Source: JAICXG01 sp036494545 (GTDB taxonomy: Bacteria; Verrucomicrobiota; Verrucomicrobiia; Chthoniobacterales; UBA10450). Taken from it: a stretch of 64,000 nucleotides of DNA. The stretch covers positions 310,001-374,000 of the forward strand of contig DASXOB010000007.1 of assembly GCA_036494545.1 (NCBI GenBank). The letters are read 5' to 3'. Made by a program: the position numbers and the translations under genes. Below are positions 50,724-60,177 of the stretch, piece by piece (the first letter of the stretch is position 1; the number at the start of each line of letters is the position of its first letter). Below the pieces are notes generated by a model. It worked only from the letters and a program-made list of their open reading frames with translations. It was not told the origin of the DNA and made no database searches.

Positions 50724-52538
50724 TCACCAAGGGTGTTTCTGGCGGTGGAGAATGTTGGTCCAGGAAAAACGGGTCACGCCGCTTCGCTTTTTCGGTCGTG
50801 CCAACTCCGCCAGGCGCGGCGGCGTTGCCAGCTCGAACCCCGGCAGGTTGAGCGAAAGATTGGGGTTGTAATAAGGATCATGCAGCAACTCCGCACCCCA
50901 CTTCAGCTGCATGTAGGTGGCTTCACTAACGAATTGCTCCTGTTCCGCCCGGGTCGGCTGATGGCCGCGCGAGGCTGACTCATGGTGGATGAGGTTGGCG
51001 TAGGGCGTCCAGACGTTAGGAAAACCGGCCGCGAGGAGCCGCAAACAAAAATCGATGTCGTTGAAGCTGACCGGTAAATCGATCTCATTCATTCCGCCTA
51101 ACGAATCGAATAGCTCCTTCCGCACCGCCAGACACGCGCCGGTGACGGCCGAAACGTTTTGTTGCAAGAGTGCGCGGCTAAAATATCCGCCGCGGCCACG
51201 TCGCTGGTTGGCAAAGACATGGCCCGCAACTCCGCCCAGCCCGAGAATCACTCCCGCGTGTTGTAACGTGTCGTTAGGATACCAGAGCCGGGCGCCGACC
51301 GCACCGACCTGCGGGCGAACGGCGTGACTTACCATTTCGCGCAGCCAATCGCTTTCCACCGCTTCGATGTCGTTGTTCAGAAAAAGCAGAATCTCGCCAC
51401 CTGCCGCCGCCGCACCGGCGTTCGTTAGGCGACTGAAATTGAAATCGCCCTCGTCACGCACCACCTTCGCTTCTATCGTGCGCAGATATTCGTGCGTTTC
51501 CGGCTCGATCGAACCGTTATCGACAATGACGAACTCAACCGGTGCGTAATTTGTCTGCTCACGAATGCTCGAGAGGCATTTCTGCAAGAGTGCGATCCGG
51601 TCGCGCATCGGAATAATAATCGAAACTTTCGGCGTTAGAGTGCCTAACGAATAACGAACGCGATGCGCCTCCCTGTTTTCCGGGCACGGCTCGACCTGCG
51701 CCTCAATCCCGCGGCGAGTGAGATGTTCTTCAATCGCCCGGCGGGCCGCACTGGTGGCGTACGGTTTCGCGTCTGGGACCGCGGCGACGCTGCCGCGCGC
51801 CATTCGCCAGTGGTAGAGTAGGCGCGGGATATGCCGGATCTGTTCCGGCCGCAAACGCTCGAGACAGCGCAGGACAAGATCGTAGTCCTGCGACCCATCA
51901 AAGCCCTCGCGAAATCCGCCCACCTCGCGCATGAGGTCGGTCCGATAAACACCGAGGTGATTGACGAAATTCTGCGCCAGAAAAAGCTCAGGGTTCCAAT
52001 CCGGCTTGAAATAAGGCGTCGAACGGTTCCCAGTCGCGTCGATCTTATCTTCGTCCGAGTAAATCAAGGCAGACTCCGGAAATTCCGCGGCTTGGAGTGC
52101 GACACGCGCCAGGGCGTCGGAGGCAAGCACGTCATCCTGATCGAGCAGCGCGCACCACGCGCCGGTGGCGAGACTCAGCGCCGAGTTCGAGCAGGCGGCG
52201 ATATGGCCATTGTTAGGCCGGAAGATGACTTTGATTCGGCGATCAAGCTTGGCAACCTGTTCAAGCCAGGGACGCACTTCGTCTTTGGTCGACGCATCGT
52301 CAGCCAGGCAAAGCTCCCAATGCTCGTAAATCTGTCCTCGGACGGAGTCGATTGCCGTTTCGAGGAGGGAAAGTTTGGGATTGTAAATCGGCACAACCAC
52401 CGAAATCAGAGGCTGCTCGCGCAGTTCGCGAATCTGTCGGCACAGGATCGTTCTGTCGATGCGCCCGTAATGCTGCAACCAGTCGTGGTACGAAGACGGT
52501 CTGCGCGGGCGGGCCGCTCGCGGTTTCGCCATGTTCAT
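50724..52538 (-). CDS. Tandem GT2 glycosyltransferase
   Basis: A 604-residue soluble protein with two GT-A domains. Domain 1 (about 40-290): LISVVVPIYNPKLSLL, DDASTKD, the DxD-type ALLDQDDVLA, and WNPELFLAQNFVNHLGVYR. Domain 2 (about 305-560): PKVSIIIPMRDRIALL, VDNGSIEPE, LFLNNDIEAV and SAVTGACLAVRKE. Both look catalytically complete, so it may add two sugars in turn, as in O-antigen or rhamnan chain building. It is last in the minus-strand glycan set. The shorter paralogue at 58594-60177 shares domain 1 and the end of domain 2. Four bases separate its start from the stop of the next-upstream gene. Confidence 0.85.
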   Translation of the reverse strand: MNMAKPRAARPRRPSSYHDWLQHYGRIDRTILCRQIRELREQPLISVVVPIYNPKLSLLETAIDSVRGQIYEHWELCLADDASTKDEVRPWLEQVAKLDRRIKVIFRPNNGHIAACSNSALSLATGAWCALLDQDDVLASDALARVALQAAEFPESALIYSDEDKIDATGNRSTPYFKPDWNPELFLAQNFVNHLGVYRTDLMREVGGFREGFDGSQDYDLVLRCLERLRPEQIRHIPRLLYHWRMARGSVAAVPDAKPYATSAARRAIEEHLTRRGIEAQVEPCPENREAHRVRYSLGTLTPKVSIIIPMRDRIALLQKCLSSIREQTNYAPVEFVIVDNGSIEPETHEYLRTIEAKVVRDEGDFNFSRLTNAGAAAAGGEILLFLNNDIEAVESDWLREMVSHAVRPQVGAVGARLWYPNDTLQHAGVILGLGGVAGHVFANQRRGRGGYFSRALLQQNVSAVTGACLAVRKELFDSLGGMNEIDLPVSFNDIDFCLRLLAAGFPNVWTPYANLIHHESASRGHQPTRAEQEQFVSEATYMQLKWGAELLHDPYYNPNLSLNLPGFELATPPRLAELARPKKRSGVTRFSWTNILHRQKHPW

Positions 52539-52541
52539 TCG

Positions 52542-55500
52542 TTAGGGGAAGGTCTTCGCTGCGCCGATCGCTTCCTCGACGACCTCTAGGAACTCTCGTC
52601 CGAAACGTTCGAATGTGAAATGGAGCTCGAAAGCTCGACGTGCCTCGGACTGTAGACGCGCGCGCAACTCCGGCTCGCGCACGAGGCGTGTTATCGCGTC
52701 GGCCAGAGCCGCGTCATTTCCGGCGGGAAAAAAAATGCCCGCGTCTTCGTTCGCAAGATGTTCGGCCACAGCGCCCACATTCGTGCTCAAAATCGGCCTG
52801 CCCAGAGCAAGCGCCTCCATCAAAATCAGCGGTCCGGTTTCATCGTGTGAGGCCGAAATTATGATGTCGGCGTCACGAATGCGCGCGAGAGCTTCTTCGT
52901 GCGGCGTGCTCTCCTGGTAGGTAAGATCGGAAAATTCGCGCGTAGCCGCCCGCAGACGTGCCGTCAGCTCAAGGTCATGCGCGCGCCCGATGATGTCGAA
53001 GCGCGCCCGTTCCAAGACGTCGTTAGGCAAACGCCGCAGCGCATTCAGCAGGACCTGTTGGCCCTTGCGATACTCAATCGTACCGAGAAGGAGAAATCGA
53101 ACCTTTTGGTCGTCAGGCTCAGGCGACGGCCGAAGCGACAAATTCATCGGATCGGAAATGCCGTAACCGACAATCCGGATTGCACGGTTGGTGAACGGTT
53201 GATAAACCTGCGCGCTTTTCGTGTCCGGCGTGATAATAAAGTCCGCCAATCCGAGCGCGGCGCGCATCTTATCGTCCTCGCCCAGATAGTGCTCGGCCAC
53301 ACGCCCTTCGTGAATCCACCAGATGTGCGGAATGCCTGCGGCCTTGGCTGCCCGAATGATTGGCGAACCGAAGATCGTGCTCGCGATCACGCAGTCGAAT
53401 TCGCGTGCGAATTGAACGAAGGAACGATGACCCGTGAGGATGAGCGGATCGACCACCACCGGCATGCCGGCTTCGACATATCTTTCCCGCATCGGTCCGT
53501 CGACCGGCGACATGACGGTGATGAAATGGCCGAGACCGCGAAGCCATTTTGCGAGCTGGAGAAGAATCAACGGCGCCCCGCTCCAGCTCAGATCGTGCGA
53601 GACCAGGAGGAGATCGCTACGACTCTCGCCGTGCCAGATTTCGTTAGGCGCCCACATCGCGATGGGCTCGGGCGAGTCGGCATAAATCCACTCACGGATG
53701 TGTGGCGGAAAGTAGGGATCGTAGCAGGTCTCTTGCGGCCAGCGCTTGAGAAGAAAGATCGCCACTTTCTCCTGTCGGGGCAGCGGCGTAAATTCTTCCT
53801 GCGCGCCGATGGAAACGTGCCCACGGTGACGCATCGTGACAAAGGGCGTGTAAACACAGCGCATAGCGGCAGCGCGGATCTTGAATGAGAGATCCAAATC
53901 GGAATGCGCGACCGGCACGTTGGTCGTATCCCATTTTCCGACGGCGAAAAAGTCTTCGCGCCGCATCGTCAGGCAAGCGCCGGAAAGAGCGGAGACGTTG
54001 CGCATCGATTGCGCGAAATTCACGTAGTCGGTCGAATTGTCGTTCCATTGATGACAGGCGGTGCCGACAAAACCGCGCACGCCAGTAACGAGACCGGCGT
54101 GCTGAATTTTGCCCGTGTCATAAAGCATCTTTGGCGCAACCGCGCCGATGGCTGGGTTTTCGAGCGGCTCAATCAGGTTCTCGATCCAATCCGGCTGCGC
54201 GCTCTCGACGTCGTCGTTGTAAAAGATAATGCGATCGCCGGTCGCCTCCTCCGCGCCGTGGTTGCATTTGTCGGAGAAGTTGAAGGTCTTGTCGTAGCGC
54301 ACGAAGCGGAAGGGTGGTTTTTGGGGTGCGATGATCTCCAACTGATTGGCGAGCGCGCTATTCGTAACGAGGATAACTTCGTAATCGGGGTAGGAGGTCA
54401 TCTTCGGCAACTCTTCGACGAGGAACTTGCTGCGCTCCGGCGAATCCGTCGGAACGATAATCGAAACCTTCGGCCATTGCCTGATCGTTAGGCGGGCGCG
54501 ATTTGCCGCCGGATATTCAACGACCTCGGCGGCCTGCGCGCGACGTTCCATGGCGGCGGCCAGCGCAGCGAGGTTGGTTTTACGTGCGTTTGGTTTTCCA
54601 CCGATTGATCCGGAGGCCGGATGCTCGCGCCAATGATAAAGAATGTGTGGAATGTGCACGATTTCGCGTGCCAGTTCGGTCGCACGGAGGGCGAAGTCGT
54701 AATCCTGGGAGAGATCGAACTCCGGACGGAAGCGCCCAACCTGCCTAACGAGATCCTTCCGATAGACCGTAAGATGGCCGAGATACATGAAGGAGAGGAG
54801 GTATTCGGGGCTCCAGTCGGGTTTGAAGAAAGGGGAGTGCCGCTGGCCCATTTCGGTCAATCGATCTTCGTCACTATAAAAAATTTCAGCGGCCGGATTT
54901 TCCGCAATTGCGCGTGTCAGCTCGTAAAGGGCGAATGGCGGCAGCCGGTCGTCGTGGTCGATACAGGTCAGGAAATCTCCCGTCGCATTCGTTAGGGCAC
55001 GATTTGTGTTTTCGGCCACCCCGAGGTTGGCTGGCAGAAATTCAACTCGCAGTCGTGCCTCCTTCGCTTCCCAACTCTTGAGACATTCGATCGCGTCTGG
55101 GTCGGTCGAGCCACCATCGACAGCGCAGATTTCGAAGTTGCCGTAAGTCTGCGCGACGAGAGAACTGAGCAGATCATTTAGGAAGTCGACCGGCGTATTG
55201 TAGGTCGGAAGAAGGAGGCTGATTTTCGGCTGCACTCGCAATGCGGCCGAGAGCTCGCGCTGGCGTTCGAGGGCGGGCGCGTCCGGCTCATGGTCGGCGA
55301 TCCACTGGGCATAACGATCGATCACGACCACCTTTTTCTTCTTCTGCGGTGCGACCGGGGTCCGCTCCTCGGGTTTGAAAATACGGTTCACCTTGCCCGG
55401 GATGCGGCGCAGCTCGCGCAGGACACGGGTCGGGATGGATCGTTTGGCTTTGTGCTCGTCGGCTTGCGCCATTCCAAAGCAGCGCCCGCGTTTACGGCAG

Positions 55501-56489
55501 GCTTTCCGGGCCGCGTTCAGGATGAGCTTCTGCTCCTTCACGGTAGCCTTCAGTTGCTTGCGTTCGGCGCTCAGGGTTTCCCCGCGCACGACCCATTGCC
55601 TGAGCTGTTCGGCTTGCGCATCCATGATGAGTTGGGCCTTGGCGCGGTCGCAGCGGAGCGAATCGAGATCGGAACGCAAATGGCTCAATTGGGCTGCCTG
55701 TTCGTCCATCGTCTCCTGCGCTTTCCAGCGGTCTTCGAGCAGTGATTCGAGCCAGATCTGGCGGGCGGAGAATGCGGCCAGATCGGCCAGCGCCTGGGTG
55801 GAACGGGCCTGCGCGTCGATGCGTTGCACCAGGAGACCGTAGAGATCACGCAGGCTGCTTCCAGATTCGTTAGGCATCGTTAGGCTGCGAAAGAGGAGTG
55901 AGTCTGCCGCATGAGAATGGTGCGGCCAGGAAACCCCGAGTCCGCAACCCGCCTCCAGTTCGACTGTGACGCGCTCCCTCAGCCAGCGGTGCCAGGCCGT
56001 TGCTGGGGAATCGTCGCGTTGAAGCCCAATTCCGTGGACCAAAACGATGCTGTCGCTCGAAAGGACCCGTTCCCAGCTTTCCAGATCCTGCAGGATCTCT
56101 GAACCAACATCGCAATCGTTGATCAGGAGCAGATCAACCCTTCGCTCTGTAAGATCGTCCCGCGGCGAAACCGTGTCGTTAGGATCAAGCCGGGCGAACT
56201 CGCGATAGTTTTCCGCGGCATACCGAACGCTTTCCCGCCATGCATCATCGTCATCGCAGGATTGGAGGCCTCGCCAGACGCCGAGGCACTCACTCGTTAG
56301 GCCGCCTTCTTGCACGGCCTGGCAAAGGGTGAAAAAGCCGTCCCCATCGCCCAGTCCCAGCACGGCGATCCGTTTCGGTCGCACCGTCCTCACGAGATCG
56401 TAGAACAGCGGCAGATAATGGCGGATTTGCCCGCCATGATAACAGCGCGGTTGAAAGGCGAATAGGCTGGGCAAATTCAGCAGGTTCAT
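52542..56489 (-). CDS. Giant fusion: degenerate methyltransferase, coiled coil, two GT2 domains and a GT4 domain
   Basis: A 1315-residue protein. Residues 1-215: a class I methyltransferase-like fold (IAVLGLGDGDGFFTLCQAV) apparently lacking a clean SAM site, related to the partial gene at 63088. About 235-345: coiled coil. About 430-640: GT2 with PKISLLLPTYNTPVDF, FLTCIDHDDRLPP. About 685-900: second GT2 with PKVSIIVPTDSPERSK, YNDDVESA. About 965-1310: GT4 with DLSWSGAPLILLQLAKWL, IWWIHEGR and ETGPLILMEALALGRP (EX7E). It therefore could add three sugars to one glycan and anchor via its N-terminus. Its stop lies in a one-base variant of the repeat word. It is cytoplasmic. Confidence 0.85.
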   Translation of the reverse strand: MNLLNLPSLFAFQPRCYHGGQIRHYLPLFYDLVRTVRPKRIAVLGLGDGDGFFTLCQAVQEGGLTSECLGVWRGLQSCDDDDAWRESVRYAAENYREFARLDPNDTVSPRDDLTERRVDLLLINDCDVGSEILQDLESWERVLSSDSIVLVHGIGLQRDDSPATAWHRWLRERVTVELEAGCGLGVSWPHHSHAADSLLFRSLTMPNESGSSLRDLYGLLVQRIDAQARSTQALADLAAFSARQIWLESLLEDRWKAQETMDEQAAQLSHLRSDLDSLRCDRAKAQLIMDAQAEQLRQWVVRGETLSAERKQLKATVKEQKLILNAARKACRKRGRCFGMAQADEHKAKRSIPTRVLRELRRIPGKVNRIFKPEERTPVAPQKKKKVVVIDRYAQWIADHEPDAPALERQRELSAALRVQPKISLLLPTYNTPVDFLNDLLSSLVAQTYGNFEICAVDGGSTDPDAIECLKSWEAKEARLRVEFLPANLGVAENTNRALTNATGDFLTCIDHDDRLPPFALYELTRAIAENPAAEIFYSDEDRLTEMGQRHSPFFKPDWSPEYLLSFMYLGHLTVYRKDLVRQVGRFRPEFDLSQDYDFALRATELAREIVHIPHILYHWREHPASGSIGGKPNARKTNLAALAAAMERRAQAAEVVEYPAANRARLTIRQWPKVSIIVPTDSPERSKFLVEELPKMTSYPDYEVILVTNSALANQLEIIAPQKPPFRFVRYDKTFNFSDKCNHGAEEATGDRIIFYNDDVESAQPDWIENLIEPLENPAIGAVAPKMLYDTGKIQHAGLVTGVRGFVGTACHQWNDNSTDYVNFAQSMRNVSALSGACLTMRREDFFAVGKWDTTNVPVAHSDLDLSFKIRAAAMRCVYTPFVTMRHRGHVSIGAQEEFTPLPRQEKVAIFLLKRWPQETCYDPYFPPHIREWIYADSPEPIAMWAPNEIWHGESRSDLLLVSHDLSWSGAPLILLQLAKWLRGLGHFITVMSPVDGPMRERYVEAGMPVVVDPLILTGHRSFVQFAREFDCVIASTIFGSPIIRAAKAAGIPHIWWIHEGRVAEHYLGEDDKMRAALGLADFIITPDTKSAQVYQPFTNRAIRIVGYGISDPMNLSLRPSPEPDDQKVRFLLLGTIEYRKGQQVLLNALRRLPNDVLERARFDIIGRAHDLELTARLRAATREFSDLTYQESTPHEEALARIRDADIIISASHDETGPLILMEALALGRPILSTNVGAVAEHLANEDAGIFFPAGNDAALADAITRLVREPELRARLQSEARRAFELHFTFERFGREFLEVVEEAIGAAKTFP

Positions 56490-56493
56490 TCGG

Positions 56494-57921
56494 CTAGCGA
56501 ACGCATCGCAATTGCACGCAATCGACCAATTGACGTCCCGCCTGAAGATCGCTCACGATGACGAGCTGGTCGTTAGGCGCGATCAGTTTCTTTTCACGCA
56601 GGTGAGCCTCGGCCGCTTCGATGGTCGCGTTCGGATCATCGGTAAACTGGAGCTGGGCGGCAAAGACGCCCCAGCAGAGGGCGAGTTGGCGGTACACGTG
56701 TTGGCTAGGCGTAAAGGCGAAGACGGGCGCGTACGCGGGCCGCAGGTTTGAAACATAGCGCGCCATTGTGCCGTGCCGAGTAAAGACCATCAGCTTGGCT
56801 CGTTGCAGCGAATCAGCCAGCGAAACCGCCGCCGCCACTATCTTCTGCCGGGCATCTTCCAGGATGGCGTCCTTGCCATACCCAGCGCCGCCGCTCCCCT
56901 CGATCCGGAGTGCGACCCGATCCAACACCTTTACGCACTCCACTGGATAACGCCCGCTGGTCGTTTCGCCGGTGAGCATGATCGCGTCTGCCTGTTCGAA
57001 AACCGCGTTGGCAATATCGGTCACCTCCGCGCGGGTCGGAACCGGATTCTCAATCATTGATTCGAGCATTTGCGTCGCGACGATGACTGGTTTGCCGATG
57101 CGCAGACAGCGTTTCACGAGCCGACGCTGAATAATCGGTAGTTCCTCCATCGGGCATTCAATGCCGAGGTCGCCGCGCGCAACCAGCAGCACGTCGGTCG
57201 CCCAGATCATCTCATCGATCACGCGCACAGCACTTTGGCTTTCGATCTTCGCCACTACCGCAGCGGCGCTGCCACCTTTGCGCAGAAGTTTGCGCAGTTG
57301 TGCGAGGTCTTCCTTCCGACGGGCAAAACTGAGCGCGACAAAATCAACTCCCAGTTCGATGCCCAGAGCCACATCTGCCAAATCCTTTTCTGTCAGCGCG
57401 GGCAGATTCACGTCCACTCCCGGCAGATTAATGTGACGCCGCGAGCCGAGCCTGCCCGCGGTGAGGACGGATGTGCGGATGCGGTCGTCCTTCTTGTCCA
57501 GGACCCGCGCTTGGAGGAGCCCATTGTCGAGCAGGATGATATTTCCGACAGCGACATCATCGATCAGCTCATCGTAGTTAACCGTAAGCGAGTTCGGTTC
57601 CGTGCTCCGCGCTCCGCGCACGGTGATTTCAAGAATGTCGCCGACCGCCAGATGCAGATCGTTAGGCAGGACACCCGTGCGGATTGCCGGGCCCTGTGTG
57701 TCCATCATCAAGGCCACGTTCCGCTCCAGCTCACGCGCGATCGACCGTACCCGCGGCACGATTTCGCGCACCCACTCGTGCGCGGCGTGGCTCATGTTGA
57801 GACGAAACACGTCCACGCCCGCGCGAATCATTTGTTCGATGATGGCCGAGCTCTCGGAGGCCGGACCGAGCGTGCAGATGATTTTGGTCTTACGCACCGG
57901 CGTGAGAATTCCGACGCGCAT
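56494..57921 (-). CDS. pyk: Pyruvate kinase
   Basis: A 475-residue glycolytic enzyme (phosphoenolpyruvate + ADP to pyruvate + ATP). I use the ATG at 57921 (MRVGILTPVRKTKIICTLGP), since the frame to 58080 extends into the divergent methyltransferase gene and is non-conserved. Motifs: RLNMSHAAHEW, MMDTQGPAIRTG, VDFVALSFARR, the Lys/Glu metal-site region VVAKIES, and MLESMIENPVPTRAEVTDIAN. It is complete, with a C-terminal allosteric domain. It sits inside a surface-glycan locus, which is unusual but probably coincidental. Confidence 0.95.
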   Translation of the reverse strand: MRVGILTPVRKTKIICTLGPASESSAIIEQMIRAGVDVFRLNMSHAAHEWVREIVPRVRSIARELERNVALMMDTQGPAIRTGVLPNDLHLAVGDILEITVRGARSTEPNSLTVNYDELIDDVAVGNIILLDNGLLQARVLDKKDDRIRTSVLTAGRLGSRRHINLPGVDVNLPALTEKDLADVALGIELGVDFVALSFARRKEDLAQLRKLLRKGGSAAAVVAKIESQSAVRVIDEMIWATDVLLVARGDLGIECPMEELPIIQRRLVKRCLRIGKPVIVATQMLESMIENPVPTRAEVTDIANAVFEQADAIMLTGETTSGRYPVECVKVLDRVALRIEGSGGAGYGKDAILEDARQKIVAAAVSLADSLQRAKLMVFTRHGTMARYVSNLRPAYAPVFAFTPSQHVYRQLALCWGVFAAQLQFTDDPNATIEAAEAHLREKKLIAPNDQLVIVSDLQAGRQLVDCVQLRCVR

Positions 57922-58000
57922 CTCTTTTGCAAGGCGATTTATCAGAGGTCGCAGCCGCACCAACGTTGCGCGATGCCCCCATGGAGCATTCAGTAAGCGC

Positions 58001-58597
58001 GTGCATCCTAGCTCATTCGATAAGATGGCGGACTTCGTGCAGAAATATCTCGAGCCGCGTTGTGAGGAACGGCTCGTCATTCTGGACCTGGGGAGCCGGG
58101 ACTATAATGGAACTTACCGCCAGCTCTTCGGCAGGGCATCCTGGCACTATCTCGGGCTTGATTTGGAAGCAGGTCCGAATGTCGACATAGTTTTGCATGA
58201 TCCTTATCGCTGGCAGGAGATCGAGTCCGGCAGCGCGGACGTGATTGTCTCGGGACAGACTTTTGAGCACACGGAATTTTTCTGGCTCACCATGGGCGAA
58301 ATTGCGCGGGCCTTAAAAACCGGCGGCCTGGCGTGCGTTATTGCGCCGTCGGCAGGCGACGAACATCGCTATCCGGTCGATTGCTGGCGGGTCTATCCAG
58401 ATGGACTGCGTGCCCTGGCTCGTTATGCCAAGCTCGAAGTTCTTGAAGCCTGGACGCAATGGGAAGACCGCCCGCAGTATGATAACGAAAGCAATAAGTG
58501 GCATGACTCGGTTCTCATAGCACGTAAACCTGAAACAGTAATCAATCGTAACCCGATTCGCTGGTTACGGCTCTTTCGCCGTCAGCGAGCTTGCTAA
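58001..58597 (+). CDS. Class I SAM methyltransferase of the glycan locus
   Basis: A 198-residue methyltransferase. I suggest the GTG at 58001 (VHPSSFDKMADFVQKYL) because VHPSS-x-x-x-M is the usual beginning of this family in my memory; an ATG at 58025 is the alternative. The SAM site is VILDLGSRDYNGTYR (about 28-42); also SGQTFEHTEFFW, RYPVDCWRVYPDG. It resembles enzymes placed in O-antigen clusters that methylate sugars or cap chains. It is divergent from pyk and its stop overlaps that of the convergent GT2 gene by four bases. Confidence 0.75.
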   Translation: MHPSSFDKMADFVQKYLEPRCEERLVILDLGSRDYNGTYRQLFGRASWHYLGLDLEAGPNVDIVLHDPYRWQEIESGSADVIVSGQTFEHTEFFWLTMGEIARALKTGGLACVIAPSAGDEHRYPVDCWRVYPDGLRALARYAKLEVLEAWTQWEDRPQYDNESNKWHDSVLIARKPETVINRNPIRWLRLFRRQRAC

Positions 58598-60177
58598 CCG
58601 CATTCTGGTCGCGGAGGTGTTGCCAGGACAAAACCGGGCGGTTCCAGCGACAGGTTACGGTTATAAAACGGATCATGCTGTAGCTCGTTCCCCCAGCGCT
58701 CCTGCATGTAGTTCGTTTCCTCGGAGCTGGGAAATGTTTCGCTCGCCGCGTCCGACGAGAGAACCAGATTAGCGTAGGGCGTCCAGATGACTTGAAGCTT
58801 CAGCAAAAGAAGGCGCAGACAGAAGTCGATGTCGTAGAAATGACATGGGAGACTGTCTGCATCGAAGCCGCCGAGCCTTTTGAAAACATCTCGTCGCACC
58901 GCCAGACAGGCGACCGAGACGGCAGATAGGTTTTGTTGCAGCACGCCGCGATTGAAATAGCCTGGGTGAGATCGCGGAAATCCAAAAAAGGCCGGGGCCG
59001 CGATCCCGCCAAGCCCTAGAATAAGACCGCCATCAAGAACGGATCCTGTTGATGAGCAAAGACGTCCGCCGGCCGCTCCTACTTCCGGCCTCAAGACATG
59101 GCTGACAAGCTCCCTTAACCAGCCATCTTCCGCCTGACAGACGTTGGCACCTACGAAGACAAGAATCTCACCGTTTGCCTCCTGCGCAGCCAGGTTAGCG
59201 CCCACGGCGCCTGGCTCTGCCGGAATGATCTCGATCTCAGGGTAGTCATTTTCCCGCCGAAAGACATCCTCGTCTTTGCTCCCGAAAAGAATGGTTACCT
59301 TTGGTCTGACTGCGGGCAGGGAATAGATGACTCGATGTGACTCATCATTTTCTGAGCAAGCTTCTGCTCTCGCGCCAATTTCGCTCCTGGCGAAATAGTC
59401 GTTCAAGGCGCGCCGTGCCGCATGGCGCGCGTGCGGTTTGGCGTTGGGTTCATGGGCCAGACTGCCTTCGATCATTCGCCAGTGATAGAGAACCTTCGGG
59501 ATATGTCGGATTTGCTCCGGACCTAACCGCGCCACGCAACGAAGCGCGAGGTCGTAGTCCTGGGACCCTTCGAAACCTTCGCGAAATCCACCGATGTCAT
59601 GCAGCAAAGAGGTTCGATAGACGCCCAGATGATTGAGATAGTTCTGAGCCAGGAATAGCTCTGGATTCCAGTCCGACTTAAAAAAAGGATTGGTTCGTTC
59701 ACCAGCGGCATCAACGAAATCCTCATCTGAATAAATCAATTGGACCTCGGGGTGATGAACAATCGCGCTGGCGACTTCGGCAAGAGCGTTTTCCGCCAGG
59801 AGGTCGTCCTGGTCCAGGAGCCCGCACCATTCGCCTGTGGCCAGGGCAAGAGCTGAGTTCGTACAAGCAGCGATCCCGCCATTCTTCTCGCGAAGAACAT
59901 ATCGACAGCGCGGCTCCTTTTGGCTGAGGGCTTCAACAAACGCTCTAACACGATCGCCACTTGAATGATCGTCTGCCAAACAGAGTTCCCAGCGCGGATA
60001 TAACTGCCGGCGCACAGATTCTATTGCCGCTTCGAGAAATTGGAGATCGGGATTGTAGATAGGAATGAGGATAGATATAAGAGGCTGCTGTATAAACATG
60101 CGCACCTCCCGGGCGAGCGCTTCTCGGTCTCGCGCAGTGAGGGTGGCATATCTGGCAATCCACTCGGAGTAAGTCAT
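58594..60177 (-). CDS. GT2 glycosyltransferase with degenerate second domain
   Basis: A 527-residue relative of the protein at 50724-52538. Domain 1 (about 30-275) is intact: LISILIPIYNPDLQFL, ADDHSSGD, GLLDQDDLLAENA, NPELFLAQNYLNHLGVYRT. Domain 2 is shortened: PKVTILFGSKDEDVF goes straight to LVFVGANVCQAEDG, so about 30-40 residues and the DxD are missing, although the later part (NLSAVSVACLAVRRD, DIDFCLRLL) remains. It is probably a single-site transferase with a vestigial second domain. It overlaps the GT4 gene by four bases (coupled). Confidence 0.82.
   Translation of the reverse strand: MTYSEWIARYATLTARDREALAREVRMFIQQPLISILIPIYNPDLQFLEAAIESVRRQLYPRWELCLADDHSSGDRVRAFVEALSQKEPRCRYVLREKNGGIAACTNSALALATGEWCGLLDQDDLLAENALAEVASAIVHHPEVQLIYSDEDFVDAAGERTNPFFKSDWNPELFLAQNYLNHLGVYRTSLLHDIGGFREGFEGSQDYDLALRCVARLGPEQIRHIPKVLYHWRMIEGSLAHEPNAKPHARHAARRALNDYFARSEIGARAEACSENDESHRVIYSLPAVRPKVTILFGSKDEDVFRRENDYPEIEIIPAEPGAVGANLAAQEANGEILVFVGANVCQAEDGWLRELVSHVLRPEVGAAGGRLCSSTGSVLDGGLILGLGGIAAPAFFGFPRSHPGYFNRGVLQQNLSAVSVACLAVRRDVFKRLGGFDADSLPCHFYDIDFCLRLLLLKLQVIWTPYANLVLSSDAASETFPSSEETNYMQERWGNELQHDPFYNRNLSLEPPGFVLATPPRPECG

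Noticed and set aside
57602..58000. Upstream extension of the methyltransferase frame over pyk
   Set aside because: It runs antisense to the conserved start of pyruvate kinase; family N-terminus begins at VHPSS.
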